Assembly (NCBI GenBank): GCA_028874905.1
Contig: JAPPGZ010000061.1
Coordinates: forward strand, 1 to 64,000
Direction: 5' to 3'
DNA length: 64,000 bases
Source: Gemmatimonadota bacterium
GTDB lineage: Bacteria; Gemmatimonadota; Gemmatimonadetes; Longimicrobiales; Gaopeijiaceae
The stretch's first letter is position 1. Each line of letters starts with the position of its first letter. Under the pieces are notes generated by a model, which ran no database searches, was not told the origin of the DNA, and saw only the letters and a program-made list of their open reading frames with translations. This document shows, piece by piece, positions 8,411 through 16,102 of this stretch. Made by a program: the position numbers and the translations under genes.

Positions 8411-9280
8411 ATGAGAGTCGCCCTTTTCGTCACCTGCCTGGCCGACCACTACTTTGCGGCGGCGGCGGCGGACGCCGTGCGCCTGTTGCGCCATCTGGGA
8501 TGCGAAGTCGCCTTTCCGGCCGATCAGACCTGCTGCGGACAGCCGGCCTACAACGCGGGACGGCTCGGCGAGGCGCGGCGGATGGCGGAGCACACGCTCG
8601 AGGTGTTCGCGGGTGCGCCGGGCGACCCGGGCGATCCGGCCGCCCCGGATGCCCCGACTGCGGCGGAAGCCGTCGTCCTCCCCAGCGGATCCTGCGCCAC
8701 GATGGTCAAGAAGTTCTACCCGCGGCTTCTGGCCGGTGGTGCGGATACTTCCGGTTCGGTCGCACTCGCGAACCGCACTTCCGCCGCGGCGGCGCTCGCG
8801 GACCGCACCTTCGACCTGGCCGAGTTCATCGTGCACCGGCTGGGCGTTACGGAGCTGGGCAGCGGACTCGCGGGGCGCAAGGTCGCCGTGCATCAGGGGT
8901 GCCATGCCCTGCGCGAGCTTCGCCTGGAGACCGAGCCGGCGGTACTTCTCGAGGGGGCGGGTGCCGAAGTCGTGTCGTGGGAGGCCCAGGAGGAGTGCTG
9001 CGGATTCGGTGGCTTGTTTTCCGTGAAAATGAGCGCGGTGTCCGCGGCCATGGCCGACCGAAAGCTCGACACCCTGCCCGAGGTCGACTGGGTGGTGTCC
9101 GGGGACGGCGGTTGTGTGCTGCACCTCGACGGACGAAACCGGGCCCGGGGCACGGGGATCGAGTTCGTGCACCTGGCGACGGCGCTGTGGCGCGGGGTGG
9201 CGGGGGGTGCCCGCGCCGCCGAAGGAAGCGACGTGGCCGCAACCCATGCCGCGGCGGCCCGGCCGCTCGAGGTCCCCTGA
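8411..9280 (+). CDS. lutA: L-lactate utilization protein LutA ((Fe-S)-binding, CCG domain)
   Basis: Subunit of the LutABC iron-sulfur L-lactate dehydrogenase complex, which oxidises lactate to pyruvate in the cytoplasm. The 289-residue protein has the two Cys-rich CCG motifs of the family: QTCCGQPAYN near residue 42 and EECCGFGGLFSVK near residue 195, plus HQGCHALREL. The region between them is somewhat long and Ala/Asp/Pro-rich (about residues 75-95), likely a lineage-specific loop. No Shine-Dalgarno is seen; the ATG follows CTAGCTTTCCCCCC, so the transcript may be leaderless. It lies one base from lutB. Confidence 0.92.
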   Translation: MRVALFVTCLADHYFAAAAADAVRLLRHLGCEVAFPADQTCCGQPAYNAGRLGEARRMAEHTLEVFAGAPGDPGDPAAPDAPTAAEAVVLPSGSCATMVKKFYPRLLAGGADTSGSVALANRTSAAAALADRTFDLAEFIVHRLGVTELGSGLAGRKVAVHQGCHALRELRLETEPAVLLEGAGAEVVSWEAQEECCGFGGLFSVKMSAVSAAMADRKLDTLPEVDWVVSGDGGCVLHLDGRNRARGTGIEFVHLATALWRGVAGGARAAEGSDVAATHAAAARPLEVP

Positions 9281-9281
9281 C

Positions 9282-10673
9282 ATGCACACGCGCATCGGGG
9301 ACTACGCGTCGCGTTCGCGCGAGATCATCCGCGGTGATCTTGGCGTCCGGGAGGCAGTGACGGGCGCCACCATCGCGTTCGACCAAAAGCGGCTGCAGGG
9401 CTATGCCGAGGTCGATGCCGACGCGTGGCGGCGCTGGGCGGAGGGCGTGAAGAGCCACACGCTGACCCACCTGGACCGCTACCTCACCGAGGCGGAGGCG
9501 CGGCTCGAGGCCAACGGGACGGAGGTGCACTGGGCGGCGGACGCAGCCGAGGCCCGAGAGGTCGTGATGTCGCTGGCGGCGAGGCACTCGGTGAAGAGCG
9601 TGGTCAAGGGCAAGAGCATGGTCACCGAGGAGATCGACCTGAATCCGGCGCTGGAGGCCGCGGGGATCGAGGTCTACGAGACCGATCTGGGCGAATACAT
9701 CCTGCAACTCCTCGGGGAGGAGCCCAGCCACATCCTGGGACCCGCCATCCACAAGAGCCTGCAGCAGGTGCAGCAACTGTTCGCCGACCACCTGGGCTCG
9801 GAGCCGGGCGGCGATCCCGACACACTCGCGCGGGCCGCTCGCCGGGTGTTGCGCGACGCCTTCATCCAATCGGATATGGGGATTACGGGGGGCAACTTCC
9901 TCGTTGCCGAAACGGGGACGGTGGCCCTGATCGAGAACGAGGGGAACATCCGCCTCACCACTTCGCTGCCTCGCGTGCACGTCGCGGTCGTCGGGATCGA
10001 GAAGCTTGTTCCGTGCATGGCCGACCTCGCCGGCTTCCTGCAGCTCACGGCGCGCGCCGCAACCGGCCAGCCGATCGGCTGCTTCGTGTCGCTCGTGCAG
10101 GGGCCCGCGGCTCATCCCGACGATGACGGTCCGGAGGAAGTGCACGTCGTCCTCGTCGACAACGGGCGCACGAACGTCCTGGCCCACGAGCACGCGTGGG
10201 AGGCGCTACGGTGCCTGCGCTGCGGCGCGTGCCTGAACGCGTGTCCGGTATACCGCCAGACCGGCGGGCACGCGTACGGGTACGTCTATTCGGGGCCGAT
10301 CGGCTCGGTGCTCGACCCGGGGCTGCTGGGGTTGCACGAAGCCATGCCGCTGCCGTTTGCGTCATCGCTCTGCGGCGCCTGCGAGGATGCGTGCCCGGTG
10401 CGCATACCCATCCCGGAGATGTTGCTCGAGTGGCGGCGCGAGGCGCAGGAGGAGGGGCTCACCCCGTGGAAGGAACGGGCGGCGCTGAAGGCGCTTGCGA
10501 GCGTAGCGACGCGGCCCGGGCTGTACAGGGCCGCGGGCAGGATCGGGTCGCGGCTGGGGGCGACGGGTGTCGCGCGCGCGCTGCCGATGCTTGGCGAATG
10601 GGCGGCCGAACGCGCATTGCCGACGCCGAGCGGACGAACATTCCGCGAGCTCTGGCGCGAGGGGATCGAGTGA
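9282..10673 (+). CDS. lutB: Iron-sulfur protein LutB (LUD domain plus 4Fe-4S ferredoxin domain)
   Basis: Central subunit of the LutABC lactate oxidation complex, 463 residues. The N-terminal LUD domain (about 1-290) includes SVVKGKSMVTEEI and the GGNFLVAETGTV segment. The ferredoxin domain follows with CLRCGACLNACPVYRQ and CGACEDACPVRIP, giving eight cysteines for two 4Fe-4S clusters. The C-terminal DUF3390-like tail ends in RTFRELWREG. The ATG sits one base after the lutA stop, and the stop overlaps the lutC GTG, so expression is coupled. Length and order match the family. Confidence 0.95.
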   Translation: MHTRIGDYASRSREIIRGDLGVREAVTGATIAFDQKRLQGYAEVDADAWRRWAEGVKSHTLTHLDRYLTEAEARLEANGTEVHWAADAAEAREVVMSLAARHSVKSVVKGKSMVTEEIDLNPALEAAGIEVYETDLGEYILQLLGEEPSHILGPAIHKSLQQVQQLFADHLGSEPGGDPDTLARAARRVLRDAFIQSDMGITGGNFLVAETGTVALIENEGNIRLTTSLPRVHVAVVGIEKLVPCMADLAGFLQLTARAATGQPIGCFVSLVQGPAAHPDDDGPEEVHVVLVDNGRTNVLAHEHAWEALRCLRCGACLNACPVYRQTGGHAYGYVYSGPIGSVLDPGLLGLHEAMPLPFASSLCGACEDACPVRIPIPEMLLEWRREAQEEGLTPWKERAALKALASVATRPGLYRAAGRIGSRLGATGVARALPMLGEWAAERALPTPSGRTFRELWREGIE

Positions 10674-11254
10674 GCGCCGGCGCGCGGGAGCGGATCATGG
10701 CCCGGGTTGCGCGGGCGACGGCGAGCCGTCCGGGCGTGCCGCATCCGGGTGCGCTCGTGACGCTGCCTGCGGAAGACGCGGTGGATGCATTTGTGAAACG
10801 TTTCACGATCAGCGGAGGCGAGGTGGCCAGGGCCGATCCGGAGCGTCCACCGGGCGAGTGGCTCACCGGCTTCCTGCGAGGACTCGAACCCCAGGTGATG
10901 GGCGTTGCGGTCGGGCCGGACGTGCCGCCCGAACTCAGGCCGGGGCTGCCGGCGGTAGCCGCCGCGCACGCGGGCGCGGGCATTTCAATGGCCTGGAGCG
11001 CCGCGGCAGACACGGGCAGCCTGGTTCTGCCGTCGACGGGAACGCGGGCGGTGCAGTTGCTGCCGCCCGTTCACGTGGTGTGGGTGCCGGCCGCGCGGGT
11101 GTTTGCCCGGCTGGAGGATGCTTTGCGCGAGTTGGAAGCGGAATTGCCCGCGGCCCTGGGACTGCACTCCGGCCCCAGCAAATCGGCGGACATTGGGCGC
11201 ACGGTCGTGACCGGGGTTCACGGGCCGGGGCGCTGCATCGCGGCGTTCAGCTGA
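10670..11254 (+). CDS. lutC: LUD domain protein LutC
   Basis: Third subunit of the LutABC lactate-oxidising complex, 194 residues with a single LUD domain. Family features are the GISMAWSAAADTGSLVLPS stretch, LLPPVHVVWV, and the C-terminal SADIGRTVVTGVHGPG segment. GTG was chosen because it overlaps the lutB stop (GTGA), a junction type used repeatedly in this window; the frame is open further upstream but only in antiphase to lutB. The gene ends just before a perfect inverted repeat that separates it from the convergent acyl-CoA synthetase. Confidence 0.92.
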   Translation: MSAGARERIMARVARATASRPGVPHPGALVTLPAEDAVDAFVKRFTISGGEVARADPERPPGEWLTGFLRGLEPQVMGVAVGPDVPPELRPGLPAVAAAHAGAGISMAWSAAADTGSLVLPSTGTRAVQLLPPVHVVWVPAARVFARLEDALRELEAELPAALGLHSGPSKSADIGRTVVTGVHGPGRCIAAFS

Positions 11255-11255
11255 A

Positions 11256-11286
11256 GGCTGATTCAAGATACGATTCTGAATCAGCC
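11256..11286. terminator. Inverted repeat between convergent lutC and acyl-CoA synthetase genes
   Basis: Two perfect 10-base arms, GGCTGATTCA and TGAATCAGCC, are separated by 11 bases. There is no U-tract on either side, so it is a weak intrinsic terminator at best. It may serve both directions or protect 3' ends. The right arm contains the stop codon of the minus-strand gene. Confidence 0.55.
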
Positions 11287-12858
11287 GCGATCTGCCGCCT
11301 CAGCCACGCCTGTCAACACCTCCAGAATCTCTGCGCGGTCAACCTTCCCCACACCCGTCAGCGGCATCTCGTCGACCAACACGATGTGCCTTGGATGCGC
11401 GTACGCCGGCCCCTCTTCCAGCGTATGGCGCTTCAGCGTCCCCGCCGTCAGCGCCGACCCCGACACCAGCTTGACCATGGCGGCAGGCACCGCCCCCTTG
11501 AGTGCATGCGGGACCGGCACGACCGCCGCATCCAGCACGTCCGCGTGCGAAAGCAGCAGGTCCTCGACCTCCTTGGGGTAGATGTTCTCGCCGCCGGAGT
11601 TGAACATGTCGTCGGTGCGGCCGCGGAAGTGGAAGAACCCGTCGTCGTCGCGATGGAAGAGGTCGCCGGTTGCCAGCCAGCCGTCCCGGATGCGTGCGGC
11701 ATTGACCTCGGGGAGGTTGTGGTATCCGGGCGTAACGCCGGGGTTGCGGACCCAGAGCTCGCCTTGGCGCGGGTCCTCGACGCCGTCCCGCACGAGCTTG
11801 ATCTCGCCCTCCGGCCAGGCGGCGCCGCAGCTGCCCCTCGGCACGGGCCGTCCGTCCAGCGGGGGACCGAGCATCACGGGGCCGCCCTCGGTGAGACCGT
11901 AGCTCTCGCCGACTTCGACGCCGAAGGCCTGCTCCACCGCGTCCATCAACTCCGGCTGCACCGGGGCGGAACCCAGCGTGACCCTCCTGAGTGCCGAAAA
12001 GTCCAGTCCTTGAATGAGATTCACATGGTCCATGGCAATGGCGAAAACGGCCGGGACCGCGCCTACCTGCGTGCATCGGTATTCGCTCAGCGCCTGCAGG
12101 AAGGCCACCGGCTCGAACCCGGGCTGGATCACCACCGATCCTCCCGCTTGCAGGAGCGGCTTGACCGCGCCGGCCATCGCGTTCTTGTGGTAGAGGGGAA
12201 CGGCCGCGAGGGCGCGGTCGCCGGGGTCGGCCGGCCAGTATTTCCGCAGGCAGCGCACCCACCAGAGCTGTCCCTCGTGGTCGAGCACGACGCCCTTGGG
12301 CTTGCCGGTCGACCCCGAGGTGTAGGGCTGAAAGGCTGGGTGGTTTGCGCCAAGGCGGGGCGGCTCGTAGTCGGCTGACGATCCCGCCAGCGCACCCTCG
12401 TAGTCCAGCCAGCCGGTGCTTGCCCCTGCGTGGCCCGCGTGGTCCCCGCCGACCTCCCACCTCTTCTCGATCCCCAGCCGCTCGATCACCGCCGCCGAGC
12501 GCGCGGTGACCGCGGTTTCGACGAACGCGGCCGTGCAGCCGGCGTCCGCCACGACGTGGGCGAGCGAATCGGCCGACAGCTTGAAGTTGAGGGGCACGGG
12601 GACAGCGCCGCAGCGCATCGCGCCGAACATGATCTCGACGAATTCGAAGCGGTTGCCGACGCTGAGCGCGACCCGCTCGCCCATTGTGACGCCCGCGTCG
12701 GTGAGCAGGTTGGCGACCCGGTCCATGCGCTCGTCGAGTTCGCGGTAGGTGACCCTGCGGGGCGTTGGGCGCGACAGATCGATCAGCGCGGTGCGATCGG
12801 GGAATTCGGCGCGGGCATCGCTGAGCCAGTAGCCCAGGTTGCGCGTGCGGCCCTTCAT
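11281..12858 (-). CDS. AMP-dependent acyl-CoA synthetase (class I adenylate-forming)
   Basis: Activates a carboxylic or fatty acid to its CoA thioester through an acyl-adenylate. The 525-residue protein has the P-loop-like YTSGSTGKPKG motif near residue 170, the ESYGLTEGGPV motif A5-type segment, and WLATGDLFHRDDDGFFHFRGR with the catalytic Asp and hinge. The C-terminal Lys motif PLTGVGKVDR is in place. Acyl length cannot be read from sequence. The ATG overlaps the stop of the upstream small membrane protein (ATGA), making this the last gene of a five-gene operon with a thioesterase, a medium-chain reductase and an Nramp-fold transporter. The frame is open a further 180 bases upstream, but those residues are Arg/Gly-rich shadow sequence. 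Confidence 0.9.
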   Translation of the reverse strand: MKGRTRNLGYWLSDARAEFPDRTALIDLSRPTPRRVTYRELDERMDRVANLLTDAGVTMGERVALSVGNRFEFVEIMFGAMRCGAVPVPLNFKLSADSLAHVVADAGCTAAFVETAVTARSAAVIERLGIEKRWEVGGDHAGHAGASTGWLDYEGALAGSSADYEPPRLGANHPAFQPYTSGSTGKPKGVVLDHEGQLWWVRCLRKYWPADPGDRALAAVPLYHKNAMAGAVKPLLQAGGSVVIQPGFEPVAFLQALSEYRCTQVGAVPAVFAIAMDHVNLIQGLDFSALRRVTLGSAPVQPELMDAVEQAFGVEVGESYGLTEGGPVMLGPPLDGRPVPRGSCGAAWPEGEIKLVRDGVEDPRQGELWVRNPGVTPGYHNLPEVNAARIRDGWLATGDLFHRDDDGFFHFRGRTDDMFNSGGENIYPKEVEDLLLSHADVLDAAVVPVPHALKGAVPAAMVKLVSGSALTAGTLKRHTLEEGPAYAHPRHIVLVDEMPLTGVGKVDRAEILEVLTGVAEAADRG

Positions 12859-13112
12859 TCTCCGGGGTCGCTGGACCCGGCGGGCAGGGCCAACGCAGAG
12901 ATGCAGATGGCCGTGGCCACGCCGCCCAGGACGATCCAGATCCAGCCCTCGCCGGTGCGCATGACCGACGCGACGCCCCAGAGAGCCATTGCGTTGGCCC
13001 CGAGGTTGACGATCAATCCCCAGACGCGCCCCGACCATGGCCCCATGCGCCGGTCGAGGAAGCGCTCGAGCGCGGTCCCGCCGTCTCTGCGTCCCTCCGC
13101 CCCGGGCGTCAC
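12855..13112 (-). CDS. Small two-TM membrane protein, unknown function
   Basis: An 85-residue protein embedded in a longer open frame. The GTG start overlaps the stop of the Nramp-fold gene (GTGA) and the stop overlaps the ATG of the acyl-CoA synthetase (ATGA), which is strong positional evidence that it is translated. A basic N-terminus (LERFLDRRMG) is followed by two hydrophobic helices, VWGLIVNLGANAMALWGVA and WIWIVLGGVATAICISALA, with a short acidic tail. I recognise no family. It may be an accessory subunit of the preceding transporter. Confidence 0.65.
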   Translation of the reverse strand: MTPGAEGRRDGGTALERFLDRRMGPWSGRVWGLIVNLGANAMALWGVASVMRTGEGWIWIVLGGVATAICISALALPAGSSDPGE

Positions 13113-14518
13113 CACCACTCCAGCCGGTTGAACACGTACGTGATCGCGATCGCGTTCAGCAGCGTCACTTGCAACAGGATCCCGAGATTCCACAGGTACG
13201 ACTTGCTGCGATCGGCACCCAGCACCTTTCGGTCGTTCAGGAGCAGGTACATCGACCACCCTACGACGTTGTTCGCGAGTGACAGGAACGCCGCGATGAA
13301 GATGACCAGCCAGACGGGCCGTGCGTTCCAGGCGGCGAGGAACGCGATCTGCGGCAGGAGCGCGCTGATCTTCCAGCGCCACGACGCGGTATCGGGCTCC
13401 CACCCGAAGGCCTCGTGGATGGCCATCGCGCCGGCCAGGCTCATTCCCACCGTGGTCGTGATGGGGACCGCGAGGAACCCCACGTAGAAGAGGATTTGCG
13501 ACCATGTGGGACCGAGCAATGGCATGAGCGCCGCAGCCAGTTCGGGCGCCGACTCCGGGGTGATCCCGTGAGGGAAGAGGGTCGCGGCGAAGACGCCGAT
13601 CACCAGGAAGTTGACGACCACGAACGGGATGAAGAGTCCGGCGAACAGGTCGAAGCGCGCGAGCGATTCGTGGTTGCGTCCCCACCCCCGGCCCAGGCCC
13701 GCGTAGTGGAAGAAGACCCAGTCCATCACGCCGACGGCCGCGGCGGACGAAGCGATGAAGAGATCCAGCCCCTCTCCGCCCCCCGGCAGCCAGGGCACGA
13801 AGGCGCCGCGGGCGGCCGCGCCCCAGTCGACGCCAACGACGACCAGGACGGCGCCGAACGCCACGATCATGAGCGCGATCGCGCCCTTCATCACCGCTTC
13901 GACCAGGCGCGTGCCGGTGCCGCCGCGGCGTCCGTAGCTGAGGATCAGCCAGCTGGTCACCCCGACGTAGAGGATCCAGTTGTACTCGGCCGGGAACGAG
14001 AAGCCGGCGAACGGCGCGAGGGACTCGATCAGGTGGGTGCCGAGTGCGACCTGGCCGAAGTTGAAGATCACGGCGACCGCGGCGGTGCCGATCAGCGCGG
14101 TCAGCAGCGAGCCGATGAGCCAGGAGTGGCGCCGATTCTGGACCTGGATGACCCGGAAGCCCCCCTTGCAGGTGAAGCGGGCCATCGCGGCCATCATGAA
14201 AAGACCGAGACCGCACGCCAGCCAGATCAGCCACAGGGTGCGGTAGCCGAAGGTGGCGCCCGAGAGCATGGAGGACGTGAGGGTGCCCGCGCCGAGGGTG
14301 AGCGCCGCCCCCATGAACCCGGGACCTGCCAGGCGGGCGTAGCCGCTGATCCGCTTGTGGGCCGGGGCCCTGGCGAGTGCGGCCAGCCGGCCGGCCTCGG
14401 CATCCAGCACCTCTTGTGGAATGCGCTGGGCGATGGGATAGCTGGACGGGTCGCCGCCCGAGCTGGACGGGTCGCCGCCCGAGCTGGACGGGCTCCCGCC
14501 GCTGGCCGGCCCATTCAC
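13109..14518 (-). CDS. Nramp-fold transporter lacking the DPGN metal motif
   Basis: 469-residue polytopic membrane protein with about 11 helices, related to the Nramp/SLC11 divalent-metal transporters of the LeuT fold. TM1 starts with the family's GPGF, but the metal-binding DPGN is replaced by GAGT (residues 76-79). The TM6 signature MPH appears as MDWVFFHY (265-272). By eye both unwound-helix binding sites are altered, so a divalent metal substrate is doubtful. The start is a GTG overlapping the stop of the reductase gene. The first 28 residues are Ser/Gly/Asp repeats from a 21-base tandem repeat. Coupling to fatty-acid-type enzymes suggests the substrate may be linked to their pathway; this is inference. 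Confidence 0.8.
   Translation of the reverse strand: MNGPASGGSPSSSGGDPSSSGGDPSSYPIAQRIPQEVLDAEAGRLAALARAPAHKRISGYARLAGPGFMGAALTLGAGTLTSSMLSGATFGYRTLWLIWLACGLGLFMMAAMARFTCKGGFRVIQVQNRRHSWLIGSLLTALIGTAAVAVIFNFGQVALGTHLIESLAPFAGFSFPAEYNWILYVGVTSWLILSYGRRGGTGTRLVEAVMKGAIALMIVAFGAVLVVVGVDWGAAARGAFVPWLPGGGEGLDLFIASSAAAVGVMDWVFFHYAGLGRGWGRNHESLARFDLFAGLFIPFVVVNFLVIGVFAATLFPHGITPESAPELAAALMPLLGPTWSQILFYVGFLAVPITTTVGMSLAGAMAIHEAFGWEPDTASWRWKISALLPQIAFLAAWNARPVWLVIFIAAFLSLANNVVGWSMYLLLNDRKVLGADRSKSYLWNLGILLQVTLLNAIAITYVFNRLEWW
14441..14492. repeat. 21-base tandem repeat in the transporter 5' end
   Basis: Two identical 21-base units (14441-14461 and 14462-14482) are followed by the first 10 bases of a third. 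They lie in frame in the minus-strand transporter gene and encode repeats of DPSSSGG in a cytoplasmic tail. Slippage here would change the tail by seven residues without shifting the frame. Confidence 0.9.
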
Positions 14519-15525
14519 AGGGTCAGTATCGATTTGCCGAACACCTTCCGCTGCATGAGTTCGCCCATCGCCGTGCGGACATCCTCGACCGGTCTGACGG
14601 CGTGGACGACCGGTTCCAGTTCGCCTTCGGCAACCATCGCCAGCAGGCGGGCCAGCCCCTCGCGGCTCCATCCGTCCGACCCGATGATCGTCTGTTCGAA
14701 GCTCCAGATGTAGCGGATGTCGGTGGACGGGTCGTAGCCGGCCGTGGCCCCGCAGGTCACCATGCGCCCCTGGAAGCGCAGCACCTTGAGGCTGGCCGCC
14801 CAGGTGGCGCCGCCGATGTAGTTGACCACGACGTCAACGCCGCCGGACTCGGGATCATGGTAGCGGGGCCGGCCGGCGATCTCGCGCACGAGGCGGACCA
14901 GTTCATTGGAACGCGACGGCAGGACGTGATCGGCGCCAATGGCCTGCAGGCGGTCCAGCTTGCCCGGCGAGCCTCCGGTCGCGATCACCCGGGCGCCGAT
15001 GCGCTTGCAGAGCTGAACGCTGCAGGTGCCGACGCCGCCGGTGGCGCCGAGGATCAGCACGGTCTCGCCCGCTTGCACCCGTGCGCGGTCCTCGACCATG
15101 CGCAGCGCGGTCCCGTACGCTACCGGGAGGGCGGCGGCATGCTCGAACGAGACGCCATCGGGGACCGGCACCAAGTTCTCCAGCGGGACAGCGAGGTACT
15201 CGGCCGCCGCGCCCGGAGCCTTCTCGCCGAGCATGCCGCGATCGTCGATGATCGGGTCGATCATCGCGCGGTCCCCGACCTGCCAACCGGCCGGGTCCGT
15301 CCCGGGGCCGAATCCCGCCACCTCACCGGCGGCGTCGCCGCATGGGGTCATGGGGAAGGGGATGCGCAGCCGCGTAGTCCCGGCCAGCATCATGGGGTCG
15401 AAGCCGTTGAGGGCGCAGGCGCGAATGCGAATGAGCGCCTCGCCGGTGGCGGGCTCGGGGGTGGGGACATCGGCCAGGTAGAGCTGGTCAACGGCGCCGT
15501 GGCGGTCGTAGAGGACGGCTTTCAC
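14515..15525 (-). CDS. Zinc-type alcohol dehydrogenase-like / quinone oxidoreductase family protein
   Basis: NADPH-dependent medium-chain reductase/dehydrogenase superfamily member, 336 residues. The N-terminal catalytic domain has the usual MKAVLYDRHG start and RIRACALNGFDPMML. A Rossmann domain follows with LILGATGGVGTCSVQL, in which the nucleotide-binding glycines are clear. The structural-zinc cysteine cluster and the typical catalytic zinc ligands are missing, which favours a quinone-oxidoreductase or enoyl-thioester-reductase type over a zinc alcohol dehydrogenase. It sits between a thioesterase and the transporter in a coupled operon, so a CoA-thioester or unsaturated substrate is plausible. 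Confidence 0.85.
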   Translation of the reverse strand: MKAVLYDRHGAVDQLYLADVPTPEPATGEALIRIRACALNGFDPMMLAGTTRLRIPFPMTPCGDAAGEVAGFGPGTDPAGWQVGDRAMIDPIIDDRGMLGEKAPGAAAEYLAVPLENLVPVPDGVSFEHAAALPVAYGTALRMVEDRARVQAGETVLILGATGGVGTCSVQLCKRIGARVIATGGSPGKLDRLQAIGADHVLPSRSNELVRLVREIAGRPRYHDPESGGVDVVVNYIGGATWAASLKVLRFQGRMVTCGATAGYDPSTDIRYIWSFEQTIIGSDGWSREGLARLLAMVAEGELEPVVHAVRPVEDVRTAMGELMQRKVFGKSILTL

Positions 15526-15549
15526 GGTCGCGCGCAGTCCACGGTGCCC

Positions 15550-15972
15550 CTAGCCCGCGATCGAGGAGTAGGTGCCGCGCCCCACCGCGCAGAGGCGGCC
15601 CTGGTCGTCGTGCACGTCCACGTCGGAGACGGAGATGGTACGGCCGCCTCGCCGCAGTCGGGCGGTCGCCAGCAGGTACGGACCGGTGCAGGGGCGCAGG
15701 TAGTCGACCCGCAGCGAGATGGTGGGGACCCCGCCGCCCGCGCGCGCCGCCACGACCATGTCGCCGGCGATGTCGATGAGCGACGCGATGGGGCCGCCGT
15801 GATAGATCGTGCCGTCTCCCCGCGTGAGGTCGTGCCGTTTGGCCATTCTGAGGACGATGGTTTCGCTGTCCTCGCTCATGTCATGGAGGGTGATTCCAAG
15901 AGCGGTGATGGCCTCGGCACCCGCCAGGACGGACTCGATCAGGTTCCAGGATTCGGTGTTCTTCGGTGGCAT
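15550..15972 (-). CDS. PaaI-family hotdog thioesterase
   Basis: 140-residue hotdog-fold protein that should hydrolyse an acyl- or aryl-CoA thioester. The family pattern is clear: TIYHGGPIASLIDIAGDMVV in the central helix region (the HGG with a downstream Asp) and VDYLRPC in the following strand. It is the first gene of the minus-strand operon that continues with the reductase (24-base gap), transporter, small membrane protein and acyl-CoA synthetase. The ATG was chosen because it gives a normal family N-terminus; upstream codons run into the divergent S9 peptidase leader. The divergent start-to-start distance is about 130 bases. Confidence 0.85.
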   Translation of the reverse strand: MPPKNTESWNLIESVLAGAEAITALGITLHDMSEDSETIVLRMAKRHDLTRGDGTIYHGGPIASLIDIAGDMVVAARAGGGVPTISLRVDYLRPCTGPYLLATARLRRGGRTISVSDVDVHDDQGRLCAVGRGTYSSIAG

Positions 15973-16102
15973 GGCGTAAGGAGTTAGTGTGGCGCAGGGT
16001 AGCGGGCAAGTGGAAGCACGACGCCGGGACAGGCTTGACCCGCGCGGAGGCGCGCCCCCACTTGACAGGGAGTTCCCCTCAGTTCCGGAAGGAGCCGCTC
16101 CG

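Noticed and set aside
10793-10806. Perfect palindrome GTGAAACGTTTCAC, LacI-operator-like
   Set aside because: It lies about 120 bases inside lutC and is explained by coding for VKRFTI; without a conserved site in the lut promoter I do not call it an operator.
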